The notes: generated by a model from the letters alone, not told the origin. A stretch of 64,000 nucleotides of DNA from Acanthopleura granulata (GCA_016165875.1 JABBOT010000009.1:9340017-9404016); one strand, 5' to 3'. Numbered from the stretch's first letter, positions 46,901 to 58,115 are shown. Translations and numbers: made by a program.

Positions 46901-49900
46901 TTTTCTACTAAGGGAATATTTATTTTTTATTAAATTGCTGTTATACACAGTACACAGTATTTGATATAAACTTCGAATACTGTCAAATCTTACCCCAGCA
47001 AAGTAACCAGAGAACTGTTCTTTACTGCCCTCCACAACCGGGCACAGCGACTGAGGGGATGATCAGGCGGGGTGGCCACTTTCTCCAGAAAACTACTTGT
47101 AGCCCTACAATGGCTACCCTCTTCTTTCCCATCGACACTGGGAGTTCTGACCATTGGCTGATCTTCTTTTGTGTTTTCTAGCATTGTGTCAGCCGCCCGA
47201 GAACTGGGTCCATTTGGAACGTGGCCACTATTGTGTATATGGTAACAATTCCCATTTCTATGGTAACCATCACTGTTTCCATGGTAACCCCCATTGTTGC
47301 CATGACAACTGTTAGCTTCCCCTCTTGTGTCAAGAGCGTTTTCTGACAAGGACATTTTACGTTTATGAATGTTGATGGGAAGCTGATTGTAGTCCCAGGA
47401 GTTGTCTTTCCCTGCCTTGGCCAGCGCACTGCAGCTGCTGATGAGAACAGCTGCTGGCTTATCTGCCCCTTGACGCAGACGGGACAAGGGGTCCTTGGCA
47501 GTTTCCGAGCTCATGTAAGGGAAGAGACGCGTATCGCAGTTCACACTCTCCAGAGACAAGAAACGACGGAAATCTGTATCTCGGCATGTCATGTCGTCCG
47601 TTTTCTCAACTTCTTCTGTACTTTCCATGACCTTGACCTCAACATCTGGGTCAATCAGATCTTCTGTAACTTCCATCTCATCTGATTGCTGGAGCCTGGC
47701 AACATATACACACACATATACATTCAATAAGGTTTTTCTCCACACTACACTGCACAAAACTATATATATATATTATTTACTTATTTATTTATTTATCTCA
47801 AGATATTTTCACTTATATGACAGCGATCACAATATTTGATAGGGAAAACTGCTGTGCACAGAAGTCTCAGCATTCAAAAGAGAGTCTCAATGAGGCCGCT
47901 GAACTACTAAGAAAGTTCAACACAATAATACAAAGTAAAAGAAGAGAAAAGGTGCAAAAAATGATCCAAAATTTTGCCCATATTTAAGTTTACATTTTGC
48001 CTAAATCTGAGAGGGGTCTCAGAATGGTGCGTTACGGTTTGTTGGGGAAGAAGGGCGATATCCTACTGAAAATATGTAAATTTCAGCACCCAAATTGATG
48101 TTTTATGGGAGCATTCCAAATGACCACCAATTCTGAGAAGTTTGCACAGTGTTGCCTCATAGTAACTGCCATTTTGGAGGCACCAGACGTGACACAGGCT
48201 TTTACACAGGAAAACACAAATCTTACTTGGACTTGAGAGTTTCAGGCATTTTCCATGTTAAAATGATCACAGCGAACACAGCAACACAGAAGACAATAAT
48301 GCTGGGCAAACTGTATGGGTATTCAACAAAGAAACCAGAGGGATCAAATGCTGATGGGTATTTCTTTGCTGGGGAGGCAAAATATCCTGTAATGATATGC
48401 AGAGAAAACAGGTCATTTATAGGGTGAATTTAAATTAAAACTGAAACTATTTTTTTCTTATCATTTTGAAGCATTTTGAAAGCAATATATGTTTTCTGTT
48501 GCTTTGAGCAATCAGAATAACACCTCGGTCAATACCTACACCATGCAGAAGGGAAACGGACATAATCGTGTTAAAAACGGGCAAAACATACCAAAAGGGA
48601 CATAAAAAATAGGATGAAATAATTTGTCGGCCATGGCTGAAACTACATTGCCACTTTCCATTGCATCACACGCCCCATGCTGCAATGCCATGAAACAGAA
48701 CACTACTTCTTATGTATAATAATTTCCACTGCTCGGTTTTGTGCGGCGAGGCACGATACTTTTGTTACTATTTCCAGGCAGTGCGGTGTCATTTAAAGCC
48801 AATCGTTTGCCGGTATTGTCAACTACCTCATTGCTGAATGTCAATAACAGGGCTTCTCAGTCTCACACTGAAGGCAATACTTTTGCACAAAATTTTATAA
48901 ATCTTGCTAATGAATGTCTGACTGTATTTCATAACGCGACTGAACAGTACAAACTCCAAAATTTTTGAGATAATGCCCCGAAATTTATTGATGAGTCATC
49001 AGATAAAGCTCCAGTTAATGATTTGAATTTATTTCAAACTTCCTCTTGATAATATAACACCAAACATAGAGTAGAAATAACACAGCTTTTAATAAAAAAA
49101 TAGGGGATGGTGACAGCTGATTTAAACTGTGGCCTTATTATATATTTGTAAAATAATATGATCAGCAAAATTCTTTATGTCCCCAAAACAGCCCAATTAG
49201 GGGCCTAATAATTGCATGGCTAAAAAAAAAAATGATCAAAATATTATCTAGTGCTCTTTTTTCAGTTTCAGAATTTGCTTTTGTGTTAACCTTTCCTTTA
49301 ACATTATTATTTCTCATGCAAAAAAATACAAACAGCCTGCCCTTTCCAGTTTTCCAATGTTATTTTCCACACACATAAATTTAGCATCATTCAGCATGCA
49401 CCTGGTCCGAAATACATGTCGTGGCATAGTTTATCTAAAGGAAATTTCATAATGGCGTTTATACAGAGAATGATAAATAGAGCTTTGTTTGTCATAATAG
49501 TGTTGATACAGAGAATGATAAATAGAACTTTGTCAGTCATAATGGTGTTGATACAGAGAATGATAAATAGAACTTTGTCAGTCATAATGGTGTTGATACA
49601 GAGAATGATAAATAGAACTTTGTCAGTCATAATGGTGTTGATACAGAGAATGATAAATAGAACTTTGTCAGTCATAATGGTGTTGATACAGAGAATGATA
49701 AATAGAACTTTGTCAGTCATAATGGTGTTTATACAGAGAATGATAAATAGAGCTTTGTTTGTCATAATGGTGTTGATACAGAGAATGATAAATAGAACTT
49801 TGTCAGTCATAATGGTGTTGATACAGAGAATGATATATAGAACTTTGTCAGTCATAATGGTGTTGATACAGAGAATGATAAATAGAACTTTGTCTGTCAT

Positions 49901-52900
49901 AATGGTGTTGATACAGAGAATGATAAATAGAGCTTTGTCAGCCATGATGGTGTTGATGTTACAAGTTAAAACTAGGATAAAACTGCAATTTTGAAAAAAA
50001 AATATTGGATTAAAGAAAAAGAAATGAATATTTCAGAATTCCCCCAATATAGCTGTTCATGTTTTACTTGTTACTTACTAATAAAGTTAACATCACAATC
50101 TCTTAAAAGTATATATACATAATACTTTTAAGAAGCAGCCAACAGTTTCCGATGTTTTCAGAAAGGCAACCTCATATATATACATGTACCTTTAGGCCTA
50201 CAGTATCGGATTCGTCACCTCAAGCCTATAGTATTCCACAATGGTTTATGTTTAATCATTCAAAGGTCCATGTTTATACTCTACACAACACATGCTAAGG
50301 TACAAAACAAGATGGGCAGAAGTATCCCAATTACAATTTTATTGCATAACTGTTCATTTAAACGTGGCAGTGATATCTAAGCTGTGCCATGATTTTACAG
50401 CCCTTAAAATCTTTGCGAAATTAGACACATGTATGCATGCTCTATTGCTCGTATGTTTGGCAAAATTTAAGAAAATTTCAGCGGAGGTCCTTCATGGTAA
50501 AACCTTAAAGTAAAAGACAGCTCAGGACTGAGTTACTGTTCATTAAAAAGAGTTTAAAACTCTCTCTTGAATGTAAAAACCTGTTTGAATTTGTATGAAT
50601 TCCTTGCTAAATTATCTTGCTTTGAAGTGTGGAGTATTGTGCTGCTGGGGATCTAAGGGCACCCATGCATTTAAACTTATGAGGGATTGACTAATCAGAG
50701 AGATAGGAGATATCAGCTGTTGGTAAGCTATGATATAAATGTTTTGAGTTGTCTGTCAATGCAACATGCAATGTTATGACAGTGCAAAGTATTTCCAGAC
50801 CATTGTGTTGTGGTGAGAGTAAGTTTCTTGATCATTTCATGTTATAAACTGACTTATATACTCAAGGTACAAAAATAAACCTAACAGCTTACTACAGTCC
50901 CAGGTGACAAGAGTGCTCCACACTTGGAACAATTACATCACAGCCTAGATTGAATGGCTGCGTTTAATGCTGGTTGATGGAGTATTACCAAAGGTCAGTT
51001 CTGCTGTTATAGTAGACTTAAGAAAAAATACTTAACCGAAAAAAAACAACAACAAATACTGTACAACCTTTACGGCAAACTTGCACTAACTGCTGCACTG
51101 TCTTTCACTTCAAAAGAAGTTTCAATAGCAATGTTTCATGACGTAGCAGTAAATTTAAATTGTTGGTATTTTTGGTTTAATTCCTGAAAAAGTTCATCCA
51201 ACTGTTTCCTTCTTTATTTTGTTTTCTCATGTCCCCAATTTTGTTAAATTTTCCACCCAGAAAGCAAATAATCATGCGAGTCATCGCAGTGATGCTTGTC
51301 AATGGCAGTTATCTTAGTTTATCAACCAACCGCCCGTTTATTATCAGTGAAGCTCGACAAAACATCAGATGTGCAGCGCGGCGTGCAGTAGAAACTGACA
51401 TTGCGGCATGATGATGCAGCTTGCAGCATGCATTCTGCTGCGCGGCGCGGAGCGGAAATTGGCCTTAAGTCATTTTGGTAAAGTTATGTACTAAGTTTCA
51501 ATTCAGTGTACTACTGTGTTTTGAAAAAGGCTACAAAAGTGTTCAAGTCCACATCTGGACAAAGCCAGAAACAATTTTGTCTAAAAATTCATGTGAACGA
51601 ACGATGATCAACTTTCCTGTCATTATTCTCCTCATGTTCGGAGAGGAACCGACAATCCATTGCACTGCAAGTCCTGTAGGGGCTCGAAAATCTTACGATG
51701 ATCGGGTGGGTCTCCGTTGTGATTGACAGGTCCAACAAACTATATTGGAACTTCAAAGGCCACCCAGAGCTGCATGGAAATTTGCAATTTGCCTACCAAT
51801 ACATCTCCTATTTTATTTGTTTCAACACTCAGTGGGTTTTGGTTGCCGTCCAGCCCCATAATCTCCCTTAACTCAAACCACACATAAAGAATGCTATTCT
51901 TTGATCAACACTGCCAAGGTGACAAGAATACGACAAGTGTGCGTACTGCATCAAAAAAGCTTTTCCTCTTGCTCTAATGAGAGTAAACCTGCAAAACTGA
52001 GCCTAATTTCGGTAAATGCAGTGCAGTGGGTTGTGTTCTGAAAGTTTGACTAACGGGGGGAAAAAAAATCTTCAGTGTTAATTAACCTAATTAAGTGAGC
52101 GGGTCCAGTTACCACAAACAAACTTTTCTTTTAATGTTTGCCTGACCAAGTTACTAGAAATGGCAACATTGTGCTACACAATGACAATGCTGAATACGGG
52201 TCTTACATGCTTAAATAGAAGACAACATTTCGGAAATGCTAAAACATTTCCTGGCAGTACACCCTAAAACTGGACCTACTTCAGTAAATTGGTGACAGTT
52301 TTCACCACCTCAGAATTGCTCTTATAGAACACTGTCCACTCTGCTACCAGATCCCCCAAAATATGGGAACAACAGGAAGCATTCACCAGTCACTTGAAGG
52401 CCTGTAAACGTCCTATGATTTCACAGAATACTGTGCAATTCTGAGAGTTCTGTTGATCTTAGAAATGATTGTTTGGAGGAAAGGATGATATTTTACTGGG
52501 AAAATACAGCTTCAGCACCATCAATAAAATTCTGTGACATTTACTTTTTACATTAAAAAAATGCACTTCTTGGGGAGATATTTTAGATATTCTCTTTATG
52601 TTCAATTCTCTCGTTTCATCATTTAACTTTGGGCATAAATAAATTCATCAGTGAGTCAGCCAGTTATTTTGCCTCACCACCAATAGCAGGACCAAGGATT
52701 ATTCCCCCTCCCCATGCGAGGGACAACGCTGTCATGCCAACAGCCTGGTTAGAATCATCCGAGATCTCGTAGAGAACTGTCTTGGCTGTTCCAACACTCC
52801 CTTCAATACAAAGCATACATAACTAATTTATTTATAAAGTCGTGTTTTATGTCATATTTAAAAATAATCTCCACCCCCTCCCTCCACCCCACAGCTCATC

Positions 52901-55900
52901 AATGGCATGGATGCACAGACAAGTGGACAAAATTGATGTTTGATTACACCCTCAACCTCTTGGTACATGTACTGATATTAGCAGTGGTGACACAATCAAA
53001 AATTTTCAATGTCACATTTTCAGGGCTTAACCATGGAGTATTGTTGGTCTAAACCTCATAAGACATGTGTGTCCTAGGAAGATCTACACCGTCTGCCCCT
53101 CTCTCTGGATTCTGGGTGGGGTTGAGGTTTGAGTCGGGCTGGGGTGAGGGTCGGGGTCCGGATGAGGTCTGAGAAGCTCTCAGTGCCTGAGACAGACTCT
53201 CACAATTTAATGAGGCCCTATTTACGTAATGATTTATGAAGAAGTAGAAATGGTATATACAACTGCATTTTTCAAACATGAACAAATGAATGATTGTGGA
53301 TTAATGCCACTTTAGCCATATTACTGCCACACTGTAGCCATTTAAAACATGAAGAAATTCACTAATACATCATTCTAAAAAACAGATAAGTTTTACAATT
53401 TATCAGAAGAAAGAATTTTGATGGAACAAATGGAGAGCAATGTGACAACCTACCGTTACATAAGCCAGTGAGGAACCTGAAGACTATAGCCTGGGTGAGA
53501 TTGCGTGAGAAGCCAAAGGCCAGACAAAAGATGCCATTGCCCATAATCGTTACGATAAGTATGGGTCGTCTGCCCTTCTTGTCAGACAGCCAGCCCCAGA
53601 AGTAACTGTGAAATAAAACAACTTAAACCATTTTGCTAAGTGTCAAAAGTTTTGCAGAACAAACGAAAAAAAAAAAGTACAAAAGTCATATATTACATGA
53701 CTGTTTTACACCACACTTAAGAATATTTCTCTAATACAATGTGGAAATTCCAGTGGAGTCTGGAAGTGATAAATCATTCTTAACCAATCTGGAAACTAGG
53801 TTAGCTGTACGTTTTTGTGCATGCCAACAGGATGAGTCAGGCCAATCCCATCCACTTATGACTGTGCAGCACTGTGCAGCACTGGTTGTTCCATTCACCA
53901 TCCACAGAATATGAAGGAGGTATTGGCGAGGATTAGGGTAACATGAGAATTTCACATGAGCATTAATGGGAGATAATCAGTTTTCCTGTTTTCATGTTGT
54001 ACCCGTTGACAGACCATGATTGTATGAACATACTAGTTAAGGCGACTTTACCTTCCGAAGGCTCGACCTGCAAACATGGCTGAAGCAACAATTCCAGCAT
54101 AGTAACCTTTCTCTTCTTCAGCATAACCAAAACTCTACAAAAACAGCAAATAACAAAAATGAATACATAATGTACAGTCCAAAGCAAAGATGGCGGAATG
54201 TTCAAACCTTGGAAGTCGTTAGAGGCACACAGAGACAAAAAGATTTCGGAATTAAAGATGCTACATGTATGTGGCCTCCATCAATGATGCAGGTGAGGGC
54301 ATAATAAAATAACTGACCTCAAAAGTAATGTGCACTAAACATGAAAGGATTTTCAAACATCACAGTGTTCTTTATCAAATGTATTTTTTTCAAGTTGAAT
54401 ATACAATATAATTACATGAGGAACTCACGAGAAAGTGAAGGCTTTCATTTTGGTAAATAAAATTTGTATTTCCACAGAAATTTATGTCATCATCAGGGAA
54501 TACAATGCACATTTTCCAGTGTTCCATTGTGATCACATAAATGTAAGGGGAAATCTAAATTTACCAAAATACAGGCCCTGACTCTCTATTTGAAACACAC
54601 ATATCCCCTTACATGGAACTAATCAGCTGATCCAATAACTAAATAAATAAAAATTACTTTGAATATGGTAATAATTAGCTTACTATATCTATTTACTTGA
54701 TCAGTGTTTTACGCCGTAGTCAAGAATATTTCACTTATACTACAGCGACCAGCATTTTGGTAGGAGGACACTGGGCAGAGCCTGGAGGAAACCCACAACC
54801 ATCAGCAGGTTGCTGGCAGATGTTCCCACGTACCAGATTACAATAATCAAACCCACTAATACATTTCTTGTCAATGTTCAGTGTATAGTTACATGTATAA
54901 CTTCCTACTCAAGGGGAGATATGTACTGTCACCACATTTTAAATGACTCACCAATATCATTTCTGGGAGGAACGGAAACAGGAACGTGATTGTGAGAGAA
55001 CTTGAAAACTGTAATGACAAGAAAAACGTGTATGTACGGGTAGAGAAGGACAAACTGACAATATAACTGATAGATGTACAATGTACATGTTGTCTACAGC
55101 TGCATCAGAGCAGTAGTAAAAGTAAAAGACATTCCATTCAACCTAAATGAAATCAAACATCAAATTAAAATTATCTTAAGTCTTCCAAAAGAATACAAAC
55201 TCTAGCTACATGCTATTAGGCCTGCTTTCTTACTGTCTCCGAAACATGAGACATTCCAGAACATCTCAATCAGACAGATATTTTGTGTCAATTACTCCCA
55301 TAATGTAACGGATCCTCCCTCCTATCTCAGTGGGATAGACATATAATTTATGTTTACTCCAACGACATGACAGAAACATTTATATCATCCTGTACATGTA
55401 TCATGTGTTATGTTTATTTATTTACAAAATAATCCCTGTTTCACATTATACTAAAAGTACTTTACTCGTATGACTATGCGCAGCATTATGGTGGGAGGAA
55501 ACTGATCAGAGCCCTGAGAAGGCAGACCTTCCCACAACCCTGGATTGTGTGTGATTTACTATTCACGTCAACATACACATTACCTGTGTTACAAACTGAA
55601 TACACATGTAGAATAGTTCCATTCGCTAACAAGTACTTGTGCAATTTTCTAAGTTACCGGTAACAGAACGCCTTAATTCTCCTGGCCCACCTTACTCATT
55701 CTTCCTCAGCCAATCACTAAACTCAGAACATCCATTCCACACCCCAGTTGCAGCCAGATGGGAGTTCACCGAGAAACCCATACAAAAATTGGATTGAGCA
55801 GGTAAAATTACCCCTTGTTGGCCTTAACAGCTGAAGTGTCTGTGGATTGTGCAGATACATGTAGACCTCAGCTCCATTTTCAAACATTAGGAGATTCACT

Positions 55901-56898
55901 TCTGATTCCTTGTGTTCCGTCACCACACAGGCATCATTTTACCCCCTGCATTGGAAATCATTATTTAATTTTTTGCTAGAAACTGTAATAGGCCTGATAT
56001 TATTAAATATGTATGAATGTATGCTTAAGTTTTACGTTGAACTCAACAATTTTTCAGTTATATGACGAGGAGGAGTCCTTGGAACGTATACATCTGCTGT
56101 GTTTTCTTGTGGCTGGGCGAGTCCATGCTGCCAAAGCGCTGTCGCTATTGGAACATTGCGATAAAGACACCTGACTAGTCACATTATACAGACACTACGC
56201 CAACCAGCCCTGTTTCCTTGCTCTATCCTCTCAGTGCCAAGTGAGGCAGCAACAAATAACCATAACAAGTCTTTGGTATGACCGGACCCAGACCTGATCC
56301 CGGGTTTGCCCACCTTGAGGCTGATGTTCTAATAACCAGGACACCTAGGCGGTCCTCTTAATAAAAAAAGGCATATACATCTTCTTGTACTTTTCAATAC
56401 ATTACCCACAGCTGATGATTTCCATAGATACCTTCACCTGCTAACTTTCACCTCACTGTCTGTTACCGAGAGTTCTGCTCACCTGACTTCGCAGTCTTGA
56501 ATGGGAAGGCGGCATATTTTCTGATCACGTGAGGCGGCACTAGTGTGAAGCAAGACCTGGAGGCAATGTGACATCAAAAAAGGATTGTGGCGCAATGTCT
56601 ACAATGTTACAATGTATCAGCCTCTCCTGTGAGTTGCACTGTCTTTAATGTGACGTCCTTATGATGACCTGGGAAAGGAACATCTGGCGTCAGTAAAATG
56701 ATGTCAAGGTCCTGCTGCCAGGTATTTGACAGTTCCCCATTGTATTAAACTTACCAAAGCCAGAATACAAAGGCCCATAACTTTGTAGTTGATAGGGGTG
56801 GCTCCCTCTGGTGTCAAGGTCACACAACTCTTCAGCTTTTGACAGCATGTTGGAGGAGTCTTCTTCAGACAATCTTCCTCTGTATCTTTCACATCCAT
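40756..56898 (-). CDS. Major-facilitator transporter, ZIFL/TetA-like, 12 coding exons
   Basis: Coding exons, in transcript order: 56898-56755, 55008-54952, 54134-54052, 53605-53454, 52800-52678, 48386-48227, 47695-46994, 45270-45164, 44444-44326, 43300-43227, 42073-41912, 40936-40756. All are GT-AG with matching phases; total 2,064 nt, 687 residues. Family signs: the loop 2-3 motif WGWLSDKKGRRP (motif A of drug:H+ antiporters), LSLAWGGGIILGPAIGG (motif C), GYAEEEKGYYAGIVASAMFAGRAFG, and ISDDSNQAVGM. These are typical of tetracycline-resistance-like proteins called zinc-induced facilitator-like in plants and of their invertebrate relatives. About 12 membrane helices, six on each side of a 234-residue hydrophilic loop. 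Substrate is unknown; organic anions, zinc chelators or drugs are possibilities from the family. Localisation (plasma membrane or lysosome) cannot be read. The protein is longer than the usual 450-550 residues because of the loop. Confidence 0.92.
41912..42073 (-). CDS. Transporter exon 11 (helix 10)
   Basis: Acceptor ccttctcag, donor GCCAG|GTGAGT, phase 2 both ends. Encodes PAWLWTGLLLTQMPMKMAVN, then SLFINNSVAPETVGSLNGIA, which is the family's NNSV-x-GxxNGIA turn. The start of the exon and its acceptor have been copied into an adjacent minisatellite. Confidence 0.95.
42054..42490 (-). repeat. 73-bp array carrying copies of the transporter exon 11 acceptor
   Basis: Units start 'ctgtccatgaccaa' at 42054 (inside exon 11), 42128, 42201, 42268, 42341 and 42414. 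On the - strand each reads 'ctctcaggccag-ttggtcatgg', that is, the acceptor and first bases of the exon, followed by 'aaacatttcctggtttcct'-like text. Confidence 0.9.
43000..43185. repeat. 22-bp tandem repeat (transporter intron 10)
   Basis: Unit 'gtgagctagtagtgtgttag' with small changes, about 8 units. Ends about 40 bases from the exon 10 donor. Confidence 0.85.
43227..43300 (-). CDS. Transporter exon 10 (helix 9)
   Basis: 74 nt; acceptor tctgttcacag, donor CCA|GTAAGT. Phase 0 in, 2 out. Encodes SFWVCGSVAMTLVLATPMLH, a membrane helix. Confidence 0.9.
43535..43692 (+). mobile_element. SINE, 3' part (transporter intron 9)
   Basis: 'ggaagatctgccaccaact', 'tcctctaaccataatgttga', tail 'ggtgtaaaacacgaattata' and (aaat)n. 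Confidence 0.7.
44326..44444 (-). CDS. Transporter exon 9 (helix 8)
   Basis: Phase 1 in, 0 out; acceptor ttgtttttcag, donor AAA|GTAAGA. Encodes DGLGFTTDEIGTAIG, then SIPLLCLQIFFFPFLSRRIG, the second-half equivalent of the motif A region. Confidence 0.93.
44445..45015. repeat. About 32-bp tandem repeat interrupted by a SINE (transporter intron 8)
   Basis: Unit 'aaaacaggctgtaaacctta' plus 'catggatgggg'. Occurs at 44445-44535 and 44700-45015; a SINE sits between. Starts right at the exon 9 acceptor tract. Confidence 0.8.
44536..44700 (-). mobile_element. SINE inserted in the 32-bp repeat
   Basis: On the - strand tail (aaat)n, 'ggtgaaacaccaatc', 'aagtgaaatattcctgagg', 'ggtttcctcccaccataatg', 'gccagcaacctgtgaatg'. 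Confidence 0.8.
45164..45270 (-). CDS. Transporter exon 8 (helix 7)
   Basis: Acceptor catctcaaag, donor TTTG|GTAAGT. Phase 2 in, 1 out. Encodes ERDVRHAVFLYTFFSFAVIG and EDVFTIWASTEPIFGG, a strong match to the family's helix 7-8 segment. Confidence 0.95.
46994..47695 (-). CDS. Transporter exon 7 (long central loop with His-rich patch)
   Basis: 702 nt, phase 2 at both ends, residues about 240-474. Acidic start (MEVTEDLIDPDVEV), then a Ser/Asn-rich region with a His/Asn/Gly/Tyr repeat at about residues 367-398 (HGNNGGYHGNSDGYH and YHIHNSGH). Ends with a helix 7 approach (FLEKVATPPDHPLSRCARLW). In the N-in topology usual for this superfamily the loop is cytosolic. Homologues usually have a much shorter loop; the plant ZIF proteins also have a His-rich loop. 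Confidence 0.9.
47275..47288. promoter_or_regulatory. X-box-like palindrome inside transporter exon 7
   Basis: gtttccatggtaac fits the RFX X-box consensus GTTNCCATGGNAAC on both strands. It arises from codons of the His/Asn/Gly/Tyr repeat, so it may be coincidental. Confidence 0.25.
47785..47850 (-). mobile_element. SINE tail fragment
   Basis: (ttta)n followed by 'tattttcacttatatgacag' on the + strand, the 3' end of the SINE family. Confidence 0.5.
48040..48130. mobile_element. Family B MITE fragment
   Basis: 'gcgatatcctactgaaaata' and 'aatttcagcacccaaattga', as in the family interior. Confidence 0.5.
48227..48386 (-). CDS. Transporter exon 6 (helix 6)
   Basis: Acceptor cattacag, donor TCCAA|GTAAGA. 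Phase 1 in, 2 out. Encodes GYFASPAKKYPSAF, then FFVEYPYSLPSIIVFCVAVF and the end of the N-terminal half (WKMPETLKSK). Confidence 0.93.
49440..49965. repeat. 45-bp minisatellite, about 11.5 units (transporter intron 5)
   Basis: Unit 'atacagagaatgataaatag' plus 'aactttgtcagtcataatggtgttg' (split here). Nearly identical units. The period is divisible by three, so open frames of 192 (+) and 184 (-) codons arise. Confidence 0.95.
50490..51115. repeat. Duplicated segment, copy 1 (transporter intron 5)
   Basis: About 600 bp that matches 61205-61772 in the same orientation, e.g. 'atgtaaaaacctgtttgaa', 'gttttgagttgtctgtcaat', 'caggtgacaagagtg', 'cttggaacaattacatcac'. Noncoding in every frame. Confidence 0.85.
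52432..52595. mobile_element. Family B MITE, partial
   Basis: 'tctgagagttctgttgatct', 'gatgatattttactggg', 'cttcagcaccatcaataaa'. Confidence 0.6.
52678..52800 (-). CDS. Transporter exon 5 (motif C, helix 5)
   Basis: Phase 1 in and out; donor TTGGTG|GTGAGG. Encodes VGTAKTVLYEISDDSNQAVG followed by the antiporter motif GGGIILGPAIGG. Confidence 0.95.
53454..53605 (-). CDS. Transporter exon 4 (motif A, helices 3-4)
   Basis: Phase 2 in, 1 out; donor AACG|GTAGGT. Contains SYFWGWLSDKKGRRP, the signature loop, then the helix IVTIMGNGIFCLAFGF and FRFLTGLCNG. Confidence 0.95.
54052..54134 (-). CDS. Transporter exon 3 (helix 2)
   Basis: Acceptor ctgtttttgtag, donor GGAAG|GTAAAG. Phase 0 in, 2 out. 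Encodes the GYAEEEKGYYAGIVASAMF segment entering helix 2. Confidence 0.92.
54690..54835 (-). mobile_element. SINE, 3' part (transporter intron 2)
   Basis: On the + strand 'cagtgttttacgccgtagtc', 'gaatatttcacttatactac', 'gggcagagcctggaggaaac', 'caggttgctggcagatg'. Confidence 0.85.
54952..55008 (-). CDS. Transporter exon 2 (helix 1)
   Basis: 57 nt, phase 0 both ends, donor TTG|GTGAGT. Encodes FSSSLTITFLFPFLPEMIL, which completes helix 1 and the typical PFLPEMI turn of this family. Confidence 0.9.
55410..55545 (-). mobile_element. SINE, degraded (transporter intron 1)
   Basis: 'tttatttatttacaaaataa', 'cgcagcattatggtgggagg', 'aaggcagaccttcccacaa'. Confidence 0.65.
56005..56360 (-). mobile_element. 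Second SINE-like family
   Basis: Reads on the - strand from a tRNA-like head ('accgcctaggtgtcctggtt', 'gggcaaacccgggatca') to a tail near 56010 resembling the 3' end of the main SINE family ('gttgagttcaacgtaaaact'). About 350 bp. Confidence 0.5.
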
Positions 56899-56910
56899 TT
56901 TGGATCAATG
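56755..56910 (-). CDS. Transporter exon with start codon
   Basis: A run of T then catttcag gives an acceptor so the exon begins at 56910, 12 nt before ATG 56896-56898; a noncoding first exon must lie upstream. Encodes an N-terminal hydrophilic segment with a Cys-rich patch (TCCQKLKSC) and the start of helix 1 (MGLCILAL). Donor TTG|GTAAGT, phase 0. Confidence 0.85.
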
Positions 56911-57585
56911 CTGAAATGAAAAAAAAAGAAAATACTGCACGTGTTATCCATAACCCCAAACTAAGAATACAATGACAGGCGCATATACATGCAGCAGTAA
57001 CACAAAATCACTGTATACAGAACCAGTAAGGCTGCACACTGAACCAGTATGAATCTAGTGGTGTGAACATGCCATGTTAACACAGACACACTATGTATAG
57101 TACCAGACAAATAAGGGATGAAGTAAATTAAATAAATGAAATAAAGAAAAAACAAGATATACTGTAATTCTTCAACATTTTAGGATGTTTGCAAGCTGAT
57201 TATTCAAACATATTCTAAGGGTTATTCTGTGTTGCCTGGAAAATTTATACTTTCTGTTTAGCCCTGAAACTGGCCAACAAAACCAATGTTGCAGTATTTT
57301 TGTCTTCAGAATTCAATTTAAAATGTGCTTAAATCACACTGAAATTTGCTCTTTTACATGGGAACAGGTTGAGGAATTAAGAGTACATCAGCACATACTC
57401 ACATTAATCACACTACTGCTCAGCACCAGTGATAACAACATGTACATGCTGGTTATCTAGCACATAACCACATTAACCATACTGGACATAGTATGGGAAT
57501 CACTGCGTCATGAAGCACAAGTTGAATAAGTGCAGTCACCGGCTTATATTCACACGGAAGTCACTGTACTGTGATCCAAATGTAA

Positions 57586-57820
57586 TATACCCTAAATGAC
57601 CCAACCTTTCGCCCATGACTTCAGTAGCTCATATTTCCTGATTCTTGGAGTTCTATTGATTGTAGGAAAGGTGTTTTAAGATTTGTCTGGAAGTTAGCAT
57701 AAGATTGATATCTTATTGGAAAAAATCTAAGTTTCAGCATCAAATATAATATTTTAGGACATACATTTACCTCTAAAAAAGAACTTTTGGACAAAGTTTT
57801 AGATCATTTACAGTAAATGA
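57586..57820. mobile_element. MITE-like family B, complete copy
   Basis: 'ccctaaatgacccaaccttt' at the left and 'agttttagatcatttacagt' at the right; interior 'gatatcttattggaaaaaat' and 'tttcagcatcaaatataata'. Confidence 0.7.
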
Positions 57821-57929
57821 GTCACCTCATACACACACTGTGTTGCCTTATCACCCCCTGTACACTGTTGGTAACAATTACATTTTTACACATACCTAAA
57901 ATTACATCCATGACTAAGTGGTTTATCTC

Positions 57930-58115
57930 TTTTTTTTCCCCTGATTCTGTGAGTTCTATTGACTTTAAAAAGCTGTTTAAGGTTAGTATGGAAGGTTTGG
58001 TGATACATTACCGGGACATGGGAGTTTCATCACCAGCAGTAATATTTTATGGCCTTTTTTTTGCCTATGAAGATGCGCTTTTTTGGGCAAAATTTTAGGT
58101 CATTTACAGTAATAC
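57930..58115. mobile_element. MITE-like family B, second copy
   Basis: 'ctgattctgtgagttctatt', 'catcaccagcagtaatattt', right end 'aaaattttaggtcatttaca'. Only 110 bp from the previous copy. Confidence 0.65.

Noticed and set aside
49391..49994. 184- and 192-codon frames on both strands
   Set aside because: Produced by the 45-bp minisatellite. Both strands open is a period effect, not a sign of two genes.
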